Assembly: GCF_034702125.1 (NCBI RefSeq)
Contig: NC_085869.1
Location: forward strand, 11,344,123 to 11,408,122
Reading direction: 5' to 3'
Length of the DNA: 64,000 nucleotides
Source of the DNA: Engraulis encrasicolus
Taxonomy: Eukaryota > Chordata > Actinopteri > Clupeiformes > Engraulidae
This document shows positions 48,116 to 58,994 of this stretch, piece after piece (the first letter of the stretch is position 1; every line of letters starts with the position of its first letter). Made by a program: the position numbers and the translations under genes. The notes under the pieces were generated by a model, which saw nothing but the letters and a program-made list of their open reading frames with translations, searched no databases and was not told where the DNA came from.

Positions 48116-48412
48116 TGACTGCAATCAACTACATATAATTAAATGCATTGTTTAGTAAATACAATAATGTAATAATAGTAATACAGGAATAGTAATAATA
48201 ATAATTTATTGTAATTGTAATAATGCAATTTTATATGGTGGCCGCTTAAAACTTAAAACTGCTGAATTTGGAAGCAGATTATATGTTTGTTTTGACAATA
48301 AATGTCTGGGAGGAAAACATTAGCAGCAATGCATTCTGGCCAGTTTTGGAAAATCTTGTTCAAATGTCAGCCCGTCAGTGAATATTAGAAGTTCTTCCTC
48401 TCAGCAAGCTAC

Positions 48413-48664
48413 TTAAAGTGATACTGTGCCATTTCTGGAAATAAGCTCATATAAGCTCAAATAAGCTCATATCATATTAAGCTCACTAACCGCTAGCGGG
48501 TCTCATAGGATTCAATGTTTATTGCTAGCATTGAGGTAAGATTTGCACTGCAATACTCGGAAAACGATTGGAAGTACAGGAGAAAGGTAATACTCAACCA
48601 TTTAACTCAAGGAGAGATGTACAAACTAAGCTTATTTCCAAAAAATGGCACAGTATCACTTTCA
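48413..48664. mobile_element. MITE with ~38-bp TIR in itgav intron
   Basis: TTAAAGTGATACTGTGCCAT at the left is matched by the inverted ATGGCACAGTATCACTTTCA at the right, with AAATAAGCT continuing the arms. The TTAA/TTCA-like ends recall the TTAA family. Confidence 0.75.
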
Positions 48665-48785
48665 GTCAATTCAAACAAGCCCAAATGCGTAGGCGTTTTC
48701 CATCCAGGCGTGCTCTGACTGACAAGCAACTCCAGATATGATTTGATTAAATCGTCGGCCGTAGGATCAGTGCATCGATACATTT

Positions 48786-49126
48786 TAGGGATGCAAATTA
48801 TCGATTAATTCATTAATCATTAGTTGATAGACTTATCGATCGACTTACAACTAATTGATGAGCACTATTTTCCCCCGAAATCTCAACGTTTCTTTAAAAA
48901 AAACTACTGAATGAAAAAAAATCCAACAAGAAATTGAGATAAAATGCTGCATTTAAATTAAGTCTATTTCAATTCTTTAATCCAAAGGTGATTTAAATAT
49001 TCCCACTATTCACACACACCTTACACAGGCGCATTTCACCTGGGTCTCTTGTCAGTTGAATTGTCGATTAATTGCAATTAATATTTTTAATTGAGTCGAT
49101 TAATCGATTAATCGTTTGCATCCCTA
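48786..49126. mobile_element. hAT-type MITE in itgav intron, 341 bp
   Basis: Ends TAGGGATGC and GCATCCCTA, with perfect ATACATTT duplications (48778-48785 and 49127-49134). Subterminal ATCGATTAAT repeats. It ends 42 bp from the cleavage-site exon. Confidence 0.88.
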
Positions 49127-49167
49127 ATACATTTTGATTATTATTTACACCGCAAGCTCTGACTGAC

Positions 49168-49293
49168 CAGCAGCTCCAGGTCTCCTTCCATCTGCTTCTG
49201 TTCCAGGTCTCGCCGGTGGACATGGTTACGGTTCCTGCTCTCCGACCGGTCTCCACTGGCAACGGTCACGTTTTTGTCCAAAAATGTAGGATT
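49168..49293 (-). CDS. itgav: itgav exon with heavy/light chain cleavage site (calf-2)
   Basis: This exon encodes codons 174-215. The acceptor is TGTGTCCTCAG/AATCCT and the donor is CTGCTG/GTCAGT, a weaker non-GTRAGT site. The 126-bp product reads NPTFLDKNVTVASGD, continues to HVHRRDLEQ, and ends MEGDLELL. HRR-DL aligns with the KR-DL processing site of alpha-V, where proprotein convertase cleavage separates the heavy chain from the ~25-kDa membrane-anchored light chain. The light chain would start at Asp of DLEQ. The surrounding loop is poorly conserved in the family, as expected for an exposed processing loop. Frame and length match the family on both sides. An hAT-type MITE (48786-49126) ends 42 bp from the exon within the downstream intron. 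Confidence 0.93.
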
Positions 49294-50126
49294 CTGAGGA
49301 CACAAAGAAATACATGATCAAGATCAAGAAATGTCTTTAAACTCAAGATAAGGCCTGCCACAGTCTCAAATCACAAGCTGTTGTAACCTGCCACATTCAT
49401 TTACCATCTTTCATCAGCTGTTAACTACAGTAAGTCTGTGTGTGTGCAATGCAATTCAACAAGATGTCCTTATACCATTTTATAGCTGAAAATGCCAGGA
49501 CGTAATATTGTTGTGCTTAAAATATGTTGAAAAATAAACAGGGTCCATGGTGGACCGCTGAAAATGCCATCAGAATGCCAGCAGAGGCTGACAAGTGTGA
49601 TGGAGAGCTAGAGGCTATCTCATGGCTGATTTACTATGCTTGGTACAAGCAAACGTGTATCGCAAGTCAATTAACAGTAAAAACTGTTTCTCAAACCATT
49701 TATAGGGGGGTAGTGCAACATGGATTAATTGTCTCTCGCTACCTTAGCTATATACATAGGCTACTGCCTCCCAGAGGGAGTCTAAAACAAGACAGCGCCT
49801 GATAACAGAATTGCCATGTTATATTAAAGGCATTTTATATATTTTTTCCCAAATCTCAGAGTGCCTCTGCTTTTTTGCCCACAATATCAGTCTGTTGAGC
49901 ATGGATATTTACAATTCATGGGGAACAAGAAGACCCCAGAAAAGAGCCAAGCTGCAAAATCAATCTTACTGAAATAGAAATTATGTTATTTGTCCTGAAT
50001 TAAAGTGGTGTGGTCTGAGATTATTCCCTCCCTGGCGATAGTTTAGGCAGGGGACCAAGTTCAACTCCAGGACCCACATCCCAATCACCAGCTCTCATGA
50101 ACTGATCCTAATCAGATGTTTGGCTA

Positions 50127-50127
<1 letters not shown>

Positions 50128-50189
<62 letters not shown>

Positions 50190-50402
50190 GCACGCACGCA
50201 CACACACGCACGCACACGCACGCACGCACACACACGCACGCACACGCTCGCACACACACACACACACACGCACACACATGCGCGCGCACACACAAAAGCG
50301 CACACACACACACACACACACTCATGCACACACACGCACACAAACAGGCACACACACGCACACAAACAGGCACGCACACACTCATACAGACACAGTGCAC
50401 TT
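50128..50402 (+). repeat. (CA)n/(CGCA)n in itgav intron
   Basis: Pure CA to 50184, then CGCA-interrupted repeats. Confidence 0.95.
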
Positions 50403-50487
50403 GCTTGCTTAGATGAGGGAGGTAATTCAGCATTAACTGCTCTAAGCCAGCCCTATTCCAGCTTTGCCTGCAAGCCATTCTCTATAC

Positions 50488-50743
50488 CAGTGATTCTCAA
50501 AGTGCGGTCCAGGGACCACTGGTGGTCCGTGACAGAGCTCAGGTGGTCCGCGAGGGGATATCTATTCTTATTTTCACCACACTAGGGCAGGCTTGTAACG
50601 TCAATAAAAAGTATGTGATCTGCATCTAAATTAGCCGTGTCAAATTAGCACCCCTCAACTGTCAATTCAGTTGACAGGTGGTCCCTGAACATTTTTCGGG
50701 GAGACAAAGTGGTCCTCGGTCTGAAAAAGCTCGAGAAACACTG
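50488..50743. mobile_element. hAT-type MITE in itgav intron, 256 bp
   Basis: Ends CAGTGATTCTCAA and GAGAAACACTG, with perfect CTCTATAC duplications (50480-50487 and 50744-50751). Confidence 0.88.
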
Positions 50744-51085
50744 CTCTATACCCACAGCCCCTTCTGTCACACTATCTGTGATCCAACGACCATAGCTGCT
50801 GCCAACTGCCAAGATTGCAGACCCATCTCCTCTGCCTCCCCCCCATCCTCCATCCCACCCTCTTCACTCATCCCATTTTCTCTTAAATCTCCCATAATTC
50901 AACAGGATCCAAAGTGTTTAATCAATAATCTAGTCAATATGTTTGAGTGCTGACGCTGAATCTTCCAGATTGTGCTGCTGAGAATATTGGCAGGCGGGCG
51001 CCGGGTTTCCAGTGGAGTGGGGATGGCAGCCTCAGAGAAGCGTGTAGAACGAGCCATCCTGATGAGTCCTCTTTCTCTCCCTCCC

Positions 51086-51317
<232 letters not shown>

Positions 51318-51518
51318 AAGCACCAGAGTCATTTCATGCAGCCAATATCCATCCTCTCCAACACCATGTGATGTGATGTATGCCATTAATAACCGCACTG
51401 GAAATTCAATAATTTCTTTCCTTTTTCCTCTGGGTCTTCCTGCCAGTGCAGTACTGCATTTAATTCCACAGTGTATGTCATTAGACTTGCACATTTGCTG
51501 CACACAGCCAGGGAAGCT

Positions 51519-51665
51519 GACAGGAGGGGGACAGAGGTCAGTTGTCCCGGGCCCAGGGACACAAGGGGGCCCAGGAGTGGGTCCTCATTACATAGTACAT
51601 ATTGAGGAGGGGGCCCTTTCAGATGACTTTGTCTTGGGCCCAGCCAAAGCTGTCAGTGGCCCTGC
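51519..51665 (+). repeat. Dispersed repeat copy 2 in itgav intron
   Basis: GAGGTCAGTTGTCCCGGGCC to GGCCCTTTCAGATGACTTTG and CAGCCAAAGCTGTCAG, homologous to 27480-27870 without the microsatellite. Confidence 0.65.
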
Positions 51666-51934
51666 ACACAGCAGATACACTTTAGTGCCCTCAGTGCCAA
51701 ACTACAATTGCGCAAAGCTCATCAATAAATCAGCTGTATGTATTCTTCATTAGTGTGAAGTGCATTGCTTTGGTGTTTGAGCGCCTGGGACGGGGGAAAT
51801 GCAAATCAAAGCTAAACGCCGCACTCACTCGTTCTTCTCACTGGGTTACTACAGTAGTAATTGCAGACAGTTGATGTCTCGTAGCTTACATCACCCAAAA
51901 GCTAAACTCAGCAGCAGCAGCAGCACCCGTAAAA

Positions 51935-52010
51935 CACACGCACGCACACGCACACGCACACGCACGCACACGCACACGCACGCACACGCACACGCACGCA
52001 CACGCACACT
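51935..52010 (+). repeat. (CACACG)n in itgav intron
   Basis: Hexanucleotide-type CACACG/CACG repeats. Confidence 0.93.
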
Positions 52011-52098
52011 TCAACCACTTAAGCTTACTCCTGGAGACGGAGCGTGATGGGGGTTCCTACGCAATAAAGCAAGACATTTTGTCGATGCTTGCTGCAAC

Positions 52099-52137
52099 AC
52101 TTAAGGGCTCGTTGAAGGGGTTGATCTCCATGTCAGT
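52099..52137 (-). pseudogene. Decayed copy of the 3' end of the 55742 itgav exon plus donor
   Basis: Thirty-four of 39 positions match 55736-55774, which is the last 33 bp of the exon ending MEINPLNVS plus its donor. The stretch includes the run GGTTGATCTCCATGTC on the plus strand. The donor GTAAGT has become TTAAGT, so this copy cannot splice there. It sits in the intron directly downstream of the real exon, and a 14-bp satellite array follows it as it precedes the real exon. A local duplication is the simplest explanation. Confidence 0.7.
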
Positions 52138-52141
52138 AGGT

Positions 52142-52261
52142 GGCTATACTGTATGTAAAGTGCTATATGTAAAGGGCTATATGTAAAGGGCTACATGTAA
52201 AGGGCTATATGTAAAGGGCTACATGTAAAGGGCTATATGTAAAGTGCTATATGTAAAGGGC
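52142..52261 (+). repeat. 14-bp satellite, left block
   Basis: About eight units of GGGCTATATGTAAA with ATA/ACA and GGG/GTG variants. Interrupted at 52262 by the hAT-like element. Confidence 0.92.
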
Positions 52262-52504
52262 TATGGTTTAATCCCGGGACCCGGGATTCCCGGGAAATCT
52301 GATCAAAACAATTTCCCGTTTCCCGGGAAAGCCATGACGGGAAACCGGGAAAAAAAATTAAGTGCGTGTCTATTTGTTGTCCTAGCAACAGTAAGCAACA
52401 GTGCAATCTAGCAGCAGTAACACCAAAGATTCTCTTGCATTTAAACCGTCTCTGGTAACACTTCAGGCTCACTTAAGCAGCAGCAGTACAGGACCTTTTC
52501 AGCA

Positions 52505-52717
52505 ATGTCTGGGTCTGCTGCCAGTTTTGCCTGGAGGCATTTTGTGAAATTGGACAATGACAGTGCGAAATGCACTTTGGGTGAGCGAATTATAATAGTA
52601 AGGTCGCCAAATTCCGCCCACTTCACTGATCACTTCACTGAAAACGTGATAATATCACTCTTTCAAATACTATTTAATTATGCTCTCGTATATTTTTGGA
52701 TAGCGGCAACTGTTTAG
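52505..52717 (+). pseudogene. BED-finger-like N-terminal fragment (hAT transposase remnant)
   Basis: The frame begins MSGSAASFAWRHFVKLDN and continues DSAKCTLGE. An aromatic-W-x-x-F motif followed by a Lys/Cys segment resembles the start of a BED zinc finger of hAT/ZBED proteins, but the second Cys and the His residues are absent. A GTGAGC immediately after TGCACTTTG could be an old splice donor. No downstream catalytic region is seen. Confidence 0.4.
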
Positions 52718-53319
52718 ATGAGGTAATGAGCAATATTACCTAACATTGGTAGTCCTTTCTATTGTAATTTGGCGATAACGTCCAGCATGTCCAAAATCTA
52801 GCTTCAGCACAATAGGGAGGGAAAGTAATCTCATCGCCCCCTGCTGGCAACGTTCCAACCCCCTGCAACAAATGAATGTTTTTTTTCTTTGAAAAATTAC
52901 ATCTCAGCCCTGACGACGAAGTAGAAGTAGTGGCAGTCATATTATGGGCATGTTGGCCCGTTTTATCGAATCAGGTGGTAAAATGTTCGGTTTTTCACTG
53001 ATCTGAGCTGATTTTAATATTCTTTAAAAAGCTAATACAGAACTACACTGACTGGCATGTGTGGCTTGTTTACTCCATGTAATTAGCATAGCTAAATTAG
53101 CATAGCCAAACATGAGCCAGAGAGGTGGTTACTCGTCACCACAGAAGCCATCATATCTACTAGAGAATTTAAAACCATACCAAAATGATCGCGTGTATAT
53201 ATGTGTAATAAGAAGACAATGTGGAACTCATAGGATTACAAGAATGTGAAGATATGCAAGAACTTGCGTTCGTTCGCGTTCATTTGTTTCTCTTTGTTGT
53301 CAACGAGGCGTGGAGCACA

Positions 53320-53338
53320 GCATGCTGGGAGCTGTAGT
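53320..53338 (-). promoter_or_regulatory. ZNF143/THAP11-type motif
   Basis: The minus strand reads ACTACAGCTCCCAGCATGC, which fits the known ACTACA-NN-TCCCAGCATGC consensus exactly. It lies inside the hAT-like element. Confidence 0.55.
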
Positions 53339-53711
53339 CCGTTTCCGACCAGATTGGCACAATTTCTATTTTTCTTAAAAGGGCAAAAAATGACTTAAGA
53401 TTTTCACAGGTAGTAGTTCATGCTATTGTGTACGCTGAAAAATGTGTCTGGTGTTATAGTTCCAAGTCATATCTTTGTGGGATTTTTTTAAAAAACTTGT
53501 CTATGGGAGTTTCAATAGGATCACCCTGGTGTTTGGAACGTAACCGCTAGGATCGCTGTTTTCCACTTTCCCTCCCAATTCTCTGGCGAAAGGCTCCCAA
53601 TTCCGCCCGCTTGATTTCGGGTCACGTCTGTATTTCCGTTACTGTTTATTATTCATTCATGCTGTTGTGTTGATTTGGTTCACACGTGTAGTCCTGGCAT
53701 TACCGATACAG

Positions 53712-54224
53712 GAACTGTGGAAACGGTTGAATAGGCCTACTTTTGGTCCTAAAGTGAAACAGGGAAGCGGCCAGGGCGAGTTTATAGCCAGAATGTCGTC
53801 GTGAAATTAAAGTTCCATCTGCCATTACGACACCCTTCATTACAATGCTGTTTATGGCCGTTTGACTCGGTTTTAAATGTCATCACCGTTTCAAATATTA
53901 AGCATACAAACTCCGTATCATGTCGATATCCATTCCTGACTCAGACAGTGGATACATAATTAACTATATATAAGTACCGGTAGGCGGGCGGAATTGGGGA
54001 CGGAAACGGTTGAATACTTTTGGTCCTAAAGTGAAACAGGGAAGCGGCCAGGGCGAGTTTAGCCTATAGCCAGAATGTCGTCGTGAAATTAAAGTTCCAT
54101 CTGCCGTTACGACACCCTTCATTACAATGCTGTTTATGGCCGTTTGACTCGATTTTAAATGTCATCACCGTTTCAAATATTAAGCATACAAACTCCGTAT
54201 CATGTCGATATCCATTCCTGACTT
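53712..54224 (+). repeat. Direct ~230-bp duplication within the hAT-like element
   Basis: 53712-53943 and 54000-54224 share nearly identical sequence (GGAAACGGTTGAATA to ATCCATTCCTGACT). Differences are small indels and a few substitutions. Confidence 0.88.
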
Positions 54225-54565
54225 AGGCGACTTGGTGTCACCGTCACCAACAATCCACCCGTCATTGATAAGCGCTGCATGCTGCGCACAGGCTATCATC
54301 TTACACTTCATTATTGTGTTGGTGGATAGTAGGCTAGAGCTTCATCTTAATTCTTTTCTCCCAATAATGATACAAACAGTAACAACTTGATACAAAATGC
54401 CAGTTTGGGAGGAACAGTTGAATTATAGCCCCTACATGACTAGATCAAAAAATGGGAGGAAAAAAACAAAACAAAAAAAACGGGATTTCCCGGGATTCCC
54501 GGGAAATGGGTCGTCCTATCCCGGGATTTGATTCATGCCATTTTCGGGAAAAATATTAAACCCTA

Positions 54566-54922
54566 GGCTATATGTAAAGGACTACATGTAAAGGGCTATA
54601 TGTAAAGGGCTATATGTAAAGGGCTATATGTAAAGGGCTATATGTAAAGGGCTATATGTAAAGGGCTACATGTAAAGGGCTACATGTAAAGGGCTACATG
54701 TAAAGGGCTATATGTAAAGGGCTACGTGTAAAGTGCTATATGTAAAGGGCTATATGTAAAGGGCTACATGTAAAGGGCTACATGTAAAGGGCTACATGTA
54801 AAGGGCTATATGTAAAGTGCTATATGTAAAGGGCTACATGTAAAGGGCTATATGTAAAGGGCTACATGTAAAGGGCTATATGTAAAGGGCTATATGTAAA
54901 GGGCTATATGTAAAGGGCTACG
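54566..54922 (+). repeat. 14-bp satellite, right block
   Basis: About 25 units of the same GGGCTATATGTAAA repeat, continuing after the inserted element. A few degenerate units recur at 55685-55730 beside the itgav exon. Confidence 0.92.
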
Positions 54923-55276
54923 TGGGGGTTACATCCCATTGGTCCGAGAGCCCATTAGTCTGACCACACACATACTATGCCCAAACCAAAACAAATCCTA
55001 ACCCTAACCGTCATTAAAGGCATGTTCTGTCAGTATACAGTTATTTTAGCAGCATCATTTTGTAATTATTCACTTTTAAGTTAACCGAGAAGTTAAAACT
55101 ATGCCAAAGCCAAAACAATTCCTAACCCTAATCATAATTAAAGGCATGTAGCATGTAGCCTGTTTGTCCAGTAGGCTGAGTATTATGCTCCTCCTCTATG
55201 GCTTACTGTCTGACCTATGGGCTGCTGGACCAATGGGCTGTCTGACCAATGGGCAGACCCCTAAATGCATGGTAAG

Positions 55277-55684
55277 TAGGGCTAGGTAAAATAATCGATT
55301 TAATCGATAATCGATCAGTATCATAAAAAAAATCATAATCGATTCACAGGGCACAAAATCGATTTTTTTGTTCTTTTTCTTCTTGTTCTTTTTGTTTAAT
55401 TTAGGTCTATGGAAAATACCCAGCAGGTATTAGTCAATTAGGCCTAGGCGTACTTATTACAAATTAGCAATCTGTTGACACTATCAAGCCACAGCCCTTT
55501 GACATTTTTACATAAACATAGGCAATAGCATCTTTTGGGCGAAATCCTTGCACCAAGAAGGGAACGGATTGAATCAATTCGGAATGAATCAAATCGAATC
55601 GAATTTAATCGTGATTAATCGATTCAAAGCCCTAAGAATCGAAATCGAATCGATACAGGAACATGGCTGCGATACCCAGCCCTA
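55277..55684. mobile_element. hAT-type MITE in itgav intron, 408 bp
   Basis: Ends TAGGGCTAGG and CCCAGCCCTA, with perfect ATGGTAAG duplications (55269-55276 and 55685-55692). The interior is rich in AATCGATT. It is inserted next to the satellite remnant by the 55742 exon. Confidence 0.88.
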
Positions 55685-55741
55685 ATGGTAAGGGCTATGT
55701 TAAGGGATACAAGTAAAGGGCTTGTACACTACTGTACTTAC

Positions 55742-55900
55742 GGACACGTTGAGGGGGTTGATCTCCATGTCGGTGCTGCAGTTCATGGCTCCGTCCACGG
55801 TGTACTTGGTGATGTAGAGCAGGGAGCCGTTGTTGTACTTGTACGGCAGCCGGATGTCCAGCATGGCCTTGCTGAAGGTGCTCGGCCCCTTGTTACGCAG
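55742..55900 (-). CDS. itgav: itgav exon (calf-2, glycosylated)
   Basis: This exon encodes codons 121-173. The acceptor is CTCTTCTCAG/CTGCGT and the donor is a consensus GTGTCC/GTAAGT. The 159-bp exon reads [20 protein letters not shown], continues [13 protein letters not shown], and ends with [17 protein letters not shown]. The N-GPS-FSKAML and PYKYNN-LLYI patterns, and MNC-DMEINPL, are alpha-V hallmarks. NGS, NCS and NVS are sequons. The intron that follows is the most repeat-invaded in the gene. A 14-bp satellite abuts this exon's downstream side (55685-55730), and a decayed copy of this exon's 3' end and donor lies at 52099-52137. Confidence 0.95.
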
Positions 55901-56285
55901 CTGAGAAGAGAGCGGATGAAAATAGAAAAGAATGAGAATGGAGCAAAATAGTGAGGATGTAACCAAGTGTAGTTTTGGGTAGGGTGCGCACATCCAAAAA
56001 ACACTTTTGCAGGTGCCAGTGGAAGAGAAGAGAATGAGAACAGACCAGAATAGTGGGGATGTAACTAGGGGTCTACAATATGACAATATTAAATCCTGAA
56101 TCGTGAAATCGAGTACAAGATCGCCTTGAATCTGCCAAAGTGGAGAAATCGCATAGATCGTCTTGTAGTGAGCATGTTTACTATCAGTATCAAAGGGATG
56201 TCTACTTACTTAGTGTTGTTGTCTTCACTTTTATTCTTTACATTATTGTACTCCAAATAGAAGAGAATGAGAAGGGAGCAAAATT

Positions 56286-56346
56286 AGCATCTGCACTTGT
56301 CGTTTTGCATCTGCACTTGTCGTTTTGCATCTGCACTTGTTGTTCT
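56286..56346 (+). repeat. Three tandem ~20-bp units
   Basis: GCATCTGCACTTGTCGTTTT occurs three times in a row, the last copy diverged. A LINE-like 3' tail (GTAAGTCGCTTTGGTCATAA, near 56401) follows. Confidence 0.8.
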
Positions 56347-56523
56347 GTATATTTCCTGTGTACTTGTATAGTGATGTTGGCTATGATTGATGTCCTCGTT
56401 TGTAAGTCGCTTTGGTCATAAAGTAGTGGGGATGTTACAAAGTGCAGTTTTGGGTAGGGTGCGGTGCGCACATCCAAAAACACTTTTTCAGGTGCCAGAC
56501 AAAAGTGTCAGACAGCTGAAGGT

Positions 56524-56655
56524 GGTAGGTCTGCACACTGCCAACAAGCTCCAAAAAATAAACTTCATTCGGCTGAAGATTTAGGGTGATCGAAACGTTG
56601 CTTTTTAAATAATAACGTTTATTTTTGGAGCTTATTGGCAGTGTGCAGACCTACC
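56524..56655. mobile_element. Snapback MITE in itgav intron
   Basis: GGTAGGTCTGCACACTGCCA and its complement at the right, continuing through AGCTCCAAAAA/TTTTTGGAGCT, form ~37-bp arms around a ~55-bp loop. Confidence 0.8.
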
Positions 56656-57078
56656 AAAGTGTGTAAAGAGAGCGAACGCAGTTATGACCTGCAAAGGTTA
56701 CGAATGGTACTTTACCCTTTGTCTTGCATTGCTAGGGGGAGCGGTAGCAAGTACCTGGATGACTGACTTCCCGAATAAGAGTAATTTAGAAGTACACTTG
56801 TTCATATAGTCATATTAAGCAAGGGCCACAAATGTAGGCCGTCAGTATCTAGTGGGGAGGAAAACTCTAATAATACCTTTTGGCCAAATATACACTGGAA
56901 AAATCCTGATAGTGCAGGAATACTAGGAATTTGACTCTGGTAGGGGTTAGATCGTTTTAAATACCACAAATACAACATGTTAGCACCGATTTAAGCAATA
57001 CAATGCATTTAATGTTCAATGTCATGGCAAGCTGCAAACTTGAAAGTTAAAAGGAAATGAAAAGAGACAATAGCTCAC

Positions 57079-57184
57079 CTCATAGACATGGAGGATGAGG
57101 GGTCCAATGTCGTCCTCCAGTACTGGGTTGTCTTTTGGCTGCCAGTTGGCGATGGGCAGGAATACTTGATCAGGGGCGGACACG
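57079..57184 (-). CDS. itgav: itgav exon (calf-2 start)
   Basis: This exon encodes the last base of codon 85 and codons 86-120. The acceptor is GTGCCTACAG/CGTGTCC and the donor is TATGAG/GTGAGC. The product reads VSAPDQVFLPIANWQ, then EDDIGPLILHVYE. The G-V-S-x-P-D-x-V-F-L-P-I-x-N-W pattern and the D-x-GP-x-x-x-x-Y-E ending match alpha-V at the start of calf-2. At 106 bp (phase 2 in, phase 0 out) it completes the Gly codon left by the previous exon and joins directly to the LRNKGPS exon. Confidence 0.93.
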
Positions 57185-57459
57185 CTGTAGGCACATGGGA
57201 GCAAAAGAAAAGAGAAACAGATGGATATCAAGTTCTTACTTGGAGAAAAATCTAGATTTTAAAAAATACACCATAGAAATATACATACGCCATAAATATA
57301 AGAAATGTACCATAAATACACAAAAATATAAAGTTATTCTTTGGAGAAAGATGCAGATTAAAAAATACATACATAAATACATAAATATAAATATGCCAAA
57401 AATATATTTTTTAAATACCATACCATAAATACACAAAAAACAGACCAAGAGATGCTCAC

Positions 57460-57540
57460 CCTCTGATCTCCACCTTGGCCAGGACTGCCAGATTTGTCAC
57501 ACTGGAGACGAGGTTACTAGTGTTGTTGAACTGGTTAGAA
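57460..57540 (-). CDS. itgav: itgav exon (calf-1/calf-2 junction)
   Basis: This exon encodes the last base of codon 58, codons 59-84 and two bases of codon 85. The acceptor is TGGTTTCAG/TTCTAAC and the donor is AGAGG/GTGAGC. The 81-bp exon reads SNQFNNTSN, then TNLAVLAKVEIRG. The VLA-VEIRG motif is typical of alpha-V and its close relatives. Overlapping NNT/NTS sequons suggest N-glycosylation. The incoming and outgoing split codons complete Ser and Gly with the flanking exons, which supports both boundaries. The intron to the next exon is short (275 bp) and contains AT-rich sequence with repeated ATAAATAC-like words. Confidence 0.92.
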
Positions 57541-57960
57541 CTGAAACCACACAGAATAAGAATCATTACAGTGAGATTCATAAAGGTGATATATAATACT
57601 CATATTCAAGAGATTGCATGTAATCATAGGAAAGTGTTCAAATTGAAGATCCAAAATATTTCAAGATTCAAGACTGCTTTTATTCGTCCGGAAGTAAAAA
57701 GGTAAGGATTGGAAACATGTAGACTCAATTCCTTTTCAATTCCACTGGCAACCATACTGTATTTTTTTAAATCTGATTTTCACAAAATCTAATTCTGTTT
57801 ACATTTTGCATCTTCTTCCATGTCCCCTGAGGGTAAGCATCATTTTCAGGGTTCCCACTCTTAAGTCAGATATAAAATTCCATGACTTTTCCATGACTTT
57901 CTGGACTTCAACTATTGTCCTTGTATAGCGTGTTGATGGACATTTTCACATCAGTAAGCC

Positions 57961-58363
57961 CACTGCAAAAAATTTAATCTTAGCAAGCTTATTTTTCTAA
58001 TTTCAAATAAAAACATCTAGTCAATCTTATTTTAAGACCTAGAAATTAGGCTATTTGTACTTATTTTTTTTAATACTTATTTTTATTTATTTGTCCATGG
58101 GGCAAGGTCTTTTTTCTTGATTAGATTATTTCACTTGTTTCAAGCAAATTTTGCTAACAACAAGTATAAAAATATCTCCAAGTCAAAATATCTTGCCCCA
58201 TGGACAAATGTTTGAAAACAAGCAGAAATAGTCTAATTTCTAGTTCTACATTCCAGTTAAAAAGTACTAGTTAGTGGGTGATTTTTACTTAATGTAAGAT
58301 TGACTAGATGTTTTTACTTGAAACTAGAGAAAAGCTTACTAAGATTTCATTTTTTTTGCAGTG
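57961..58363. mobile_element. CACTG-ended MITE in itgav intron
   Basis: CACTGCAAAAAA at the left and TTTTTTTTGCAGTG at the right. The arms continue for ~65 bp through ACATCTAGTCAATCTTA and its complement. The ends resemble CACTA/EnSpm-type termini. The TSD is unclear. Confidence 0.7.
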
Positions 58364-58994
58364 CCTTTTTTGACAGAGGTGAGCCCCCTTCTCCATTCAT
58401 TTCTATTTCTCTGGTCTACCTCCAAAAAATGGCTGCCGCCACGGATTGCTGTGAAAAGAGGGGCAGGGTAACCTCTAGTGTTATGTTCTACCTGTATGAT
58501 CACGCCACCCTGGTGGACTGCCACCATTCTCCATTATAGACCCAGTCGGCAACTTTGGGCCCGTCCACGAAAATGCTGGTTTTCCCCTCCGTTTGCTCCA
58601 CCTGCTGCATGTGGTGGCAACATAATATGCCTCATGACTGGCAGTGATTGGCACTGCACGACCACGGGTGGAGGGGAAAAAATGCACTTCTATGGGTGGG
58701 CCAGAGGTGCTGACTGGGTCTATGCTATGCCCCTCTAACAGCCATGAGGATACTCAACACCAGATGGCACTGTTGCTCCACTCACGAGCCCAAAAAGGGA
58801 GAATGCCAATTCAACAGCTACAAGCCACAAAGAACACTCACATTTTTGTCAGGATCACATCAGATCAGCCCCCAAATCCCCTCACACGCGCAACACCGCC
58901 TCTACAGGTCTCTGAGGGAAAACTACTCCCCGTGTTTCATAACGGCACTTTGGGGAAACATGACATTGGAGCTTTGTGTTGTGTAGCCCGCATT

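Larger units (their letters stand above)
52262..54565 (+). mobile_element. 2.3-kb hAT-like element inside the 14-bp satellite
   Basis: The terminal TATGGTTTAAT pairs with ATTAAACCCTA at the right end. Both subterminal regions are packed with CCCGGG/TTCCCGGGA words. The TSD is hard to define because the target is itself repetitive. The interior carries a BED-finger-like ORF start, a ~230-bp direct duplication and a ZNF143/THAP11-type site. No full transposase is present. Confidence 0.6.

Noticed and set aside
52505..52717. A functional ZBED host gene
   Set aside because: Only the first ~30 residues resemble a BED finger, key Cys/His residues are absent and no catalytic domain follows.
54566..54922. 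CRISPR-like or telomere-like array
   Set aside because: Contiguous 14-bp satellite units without spacers, not TTAGGG.
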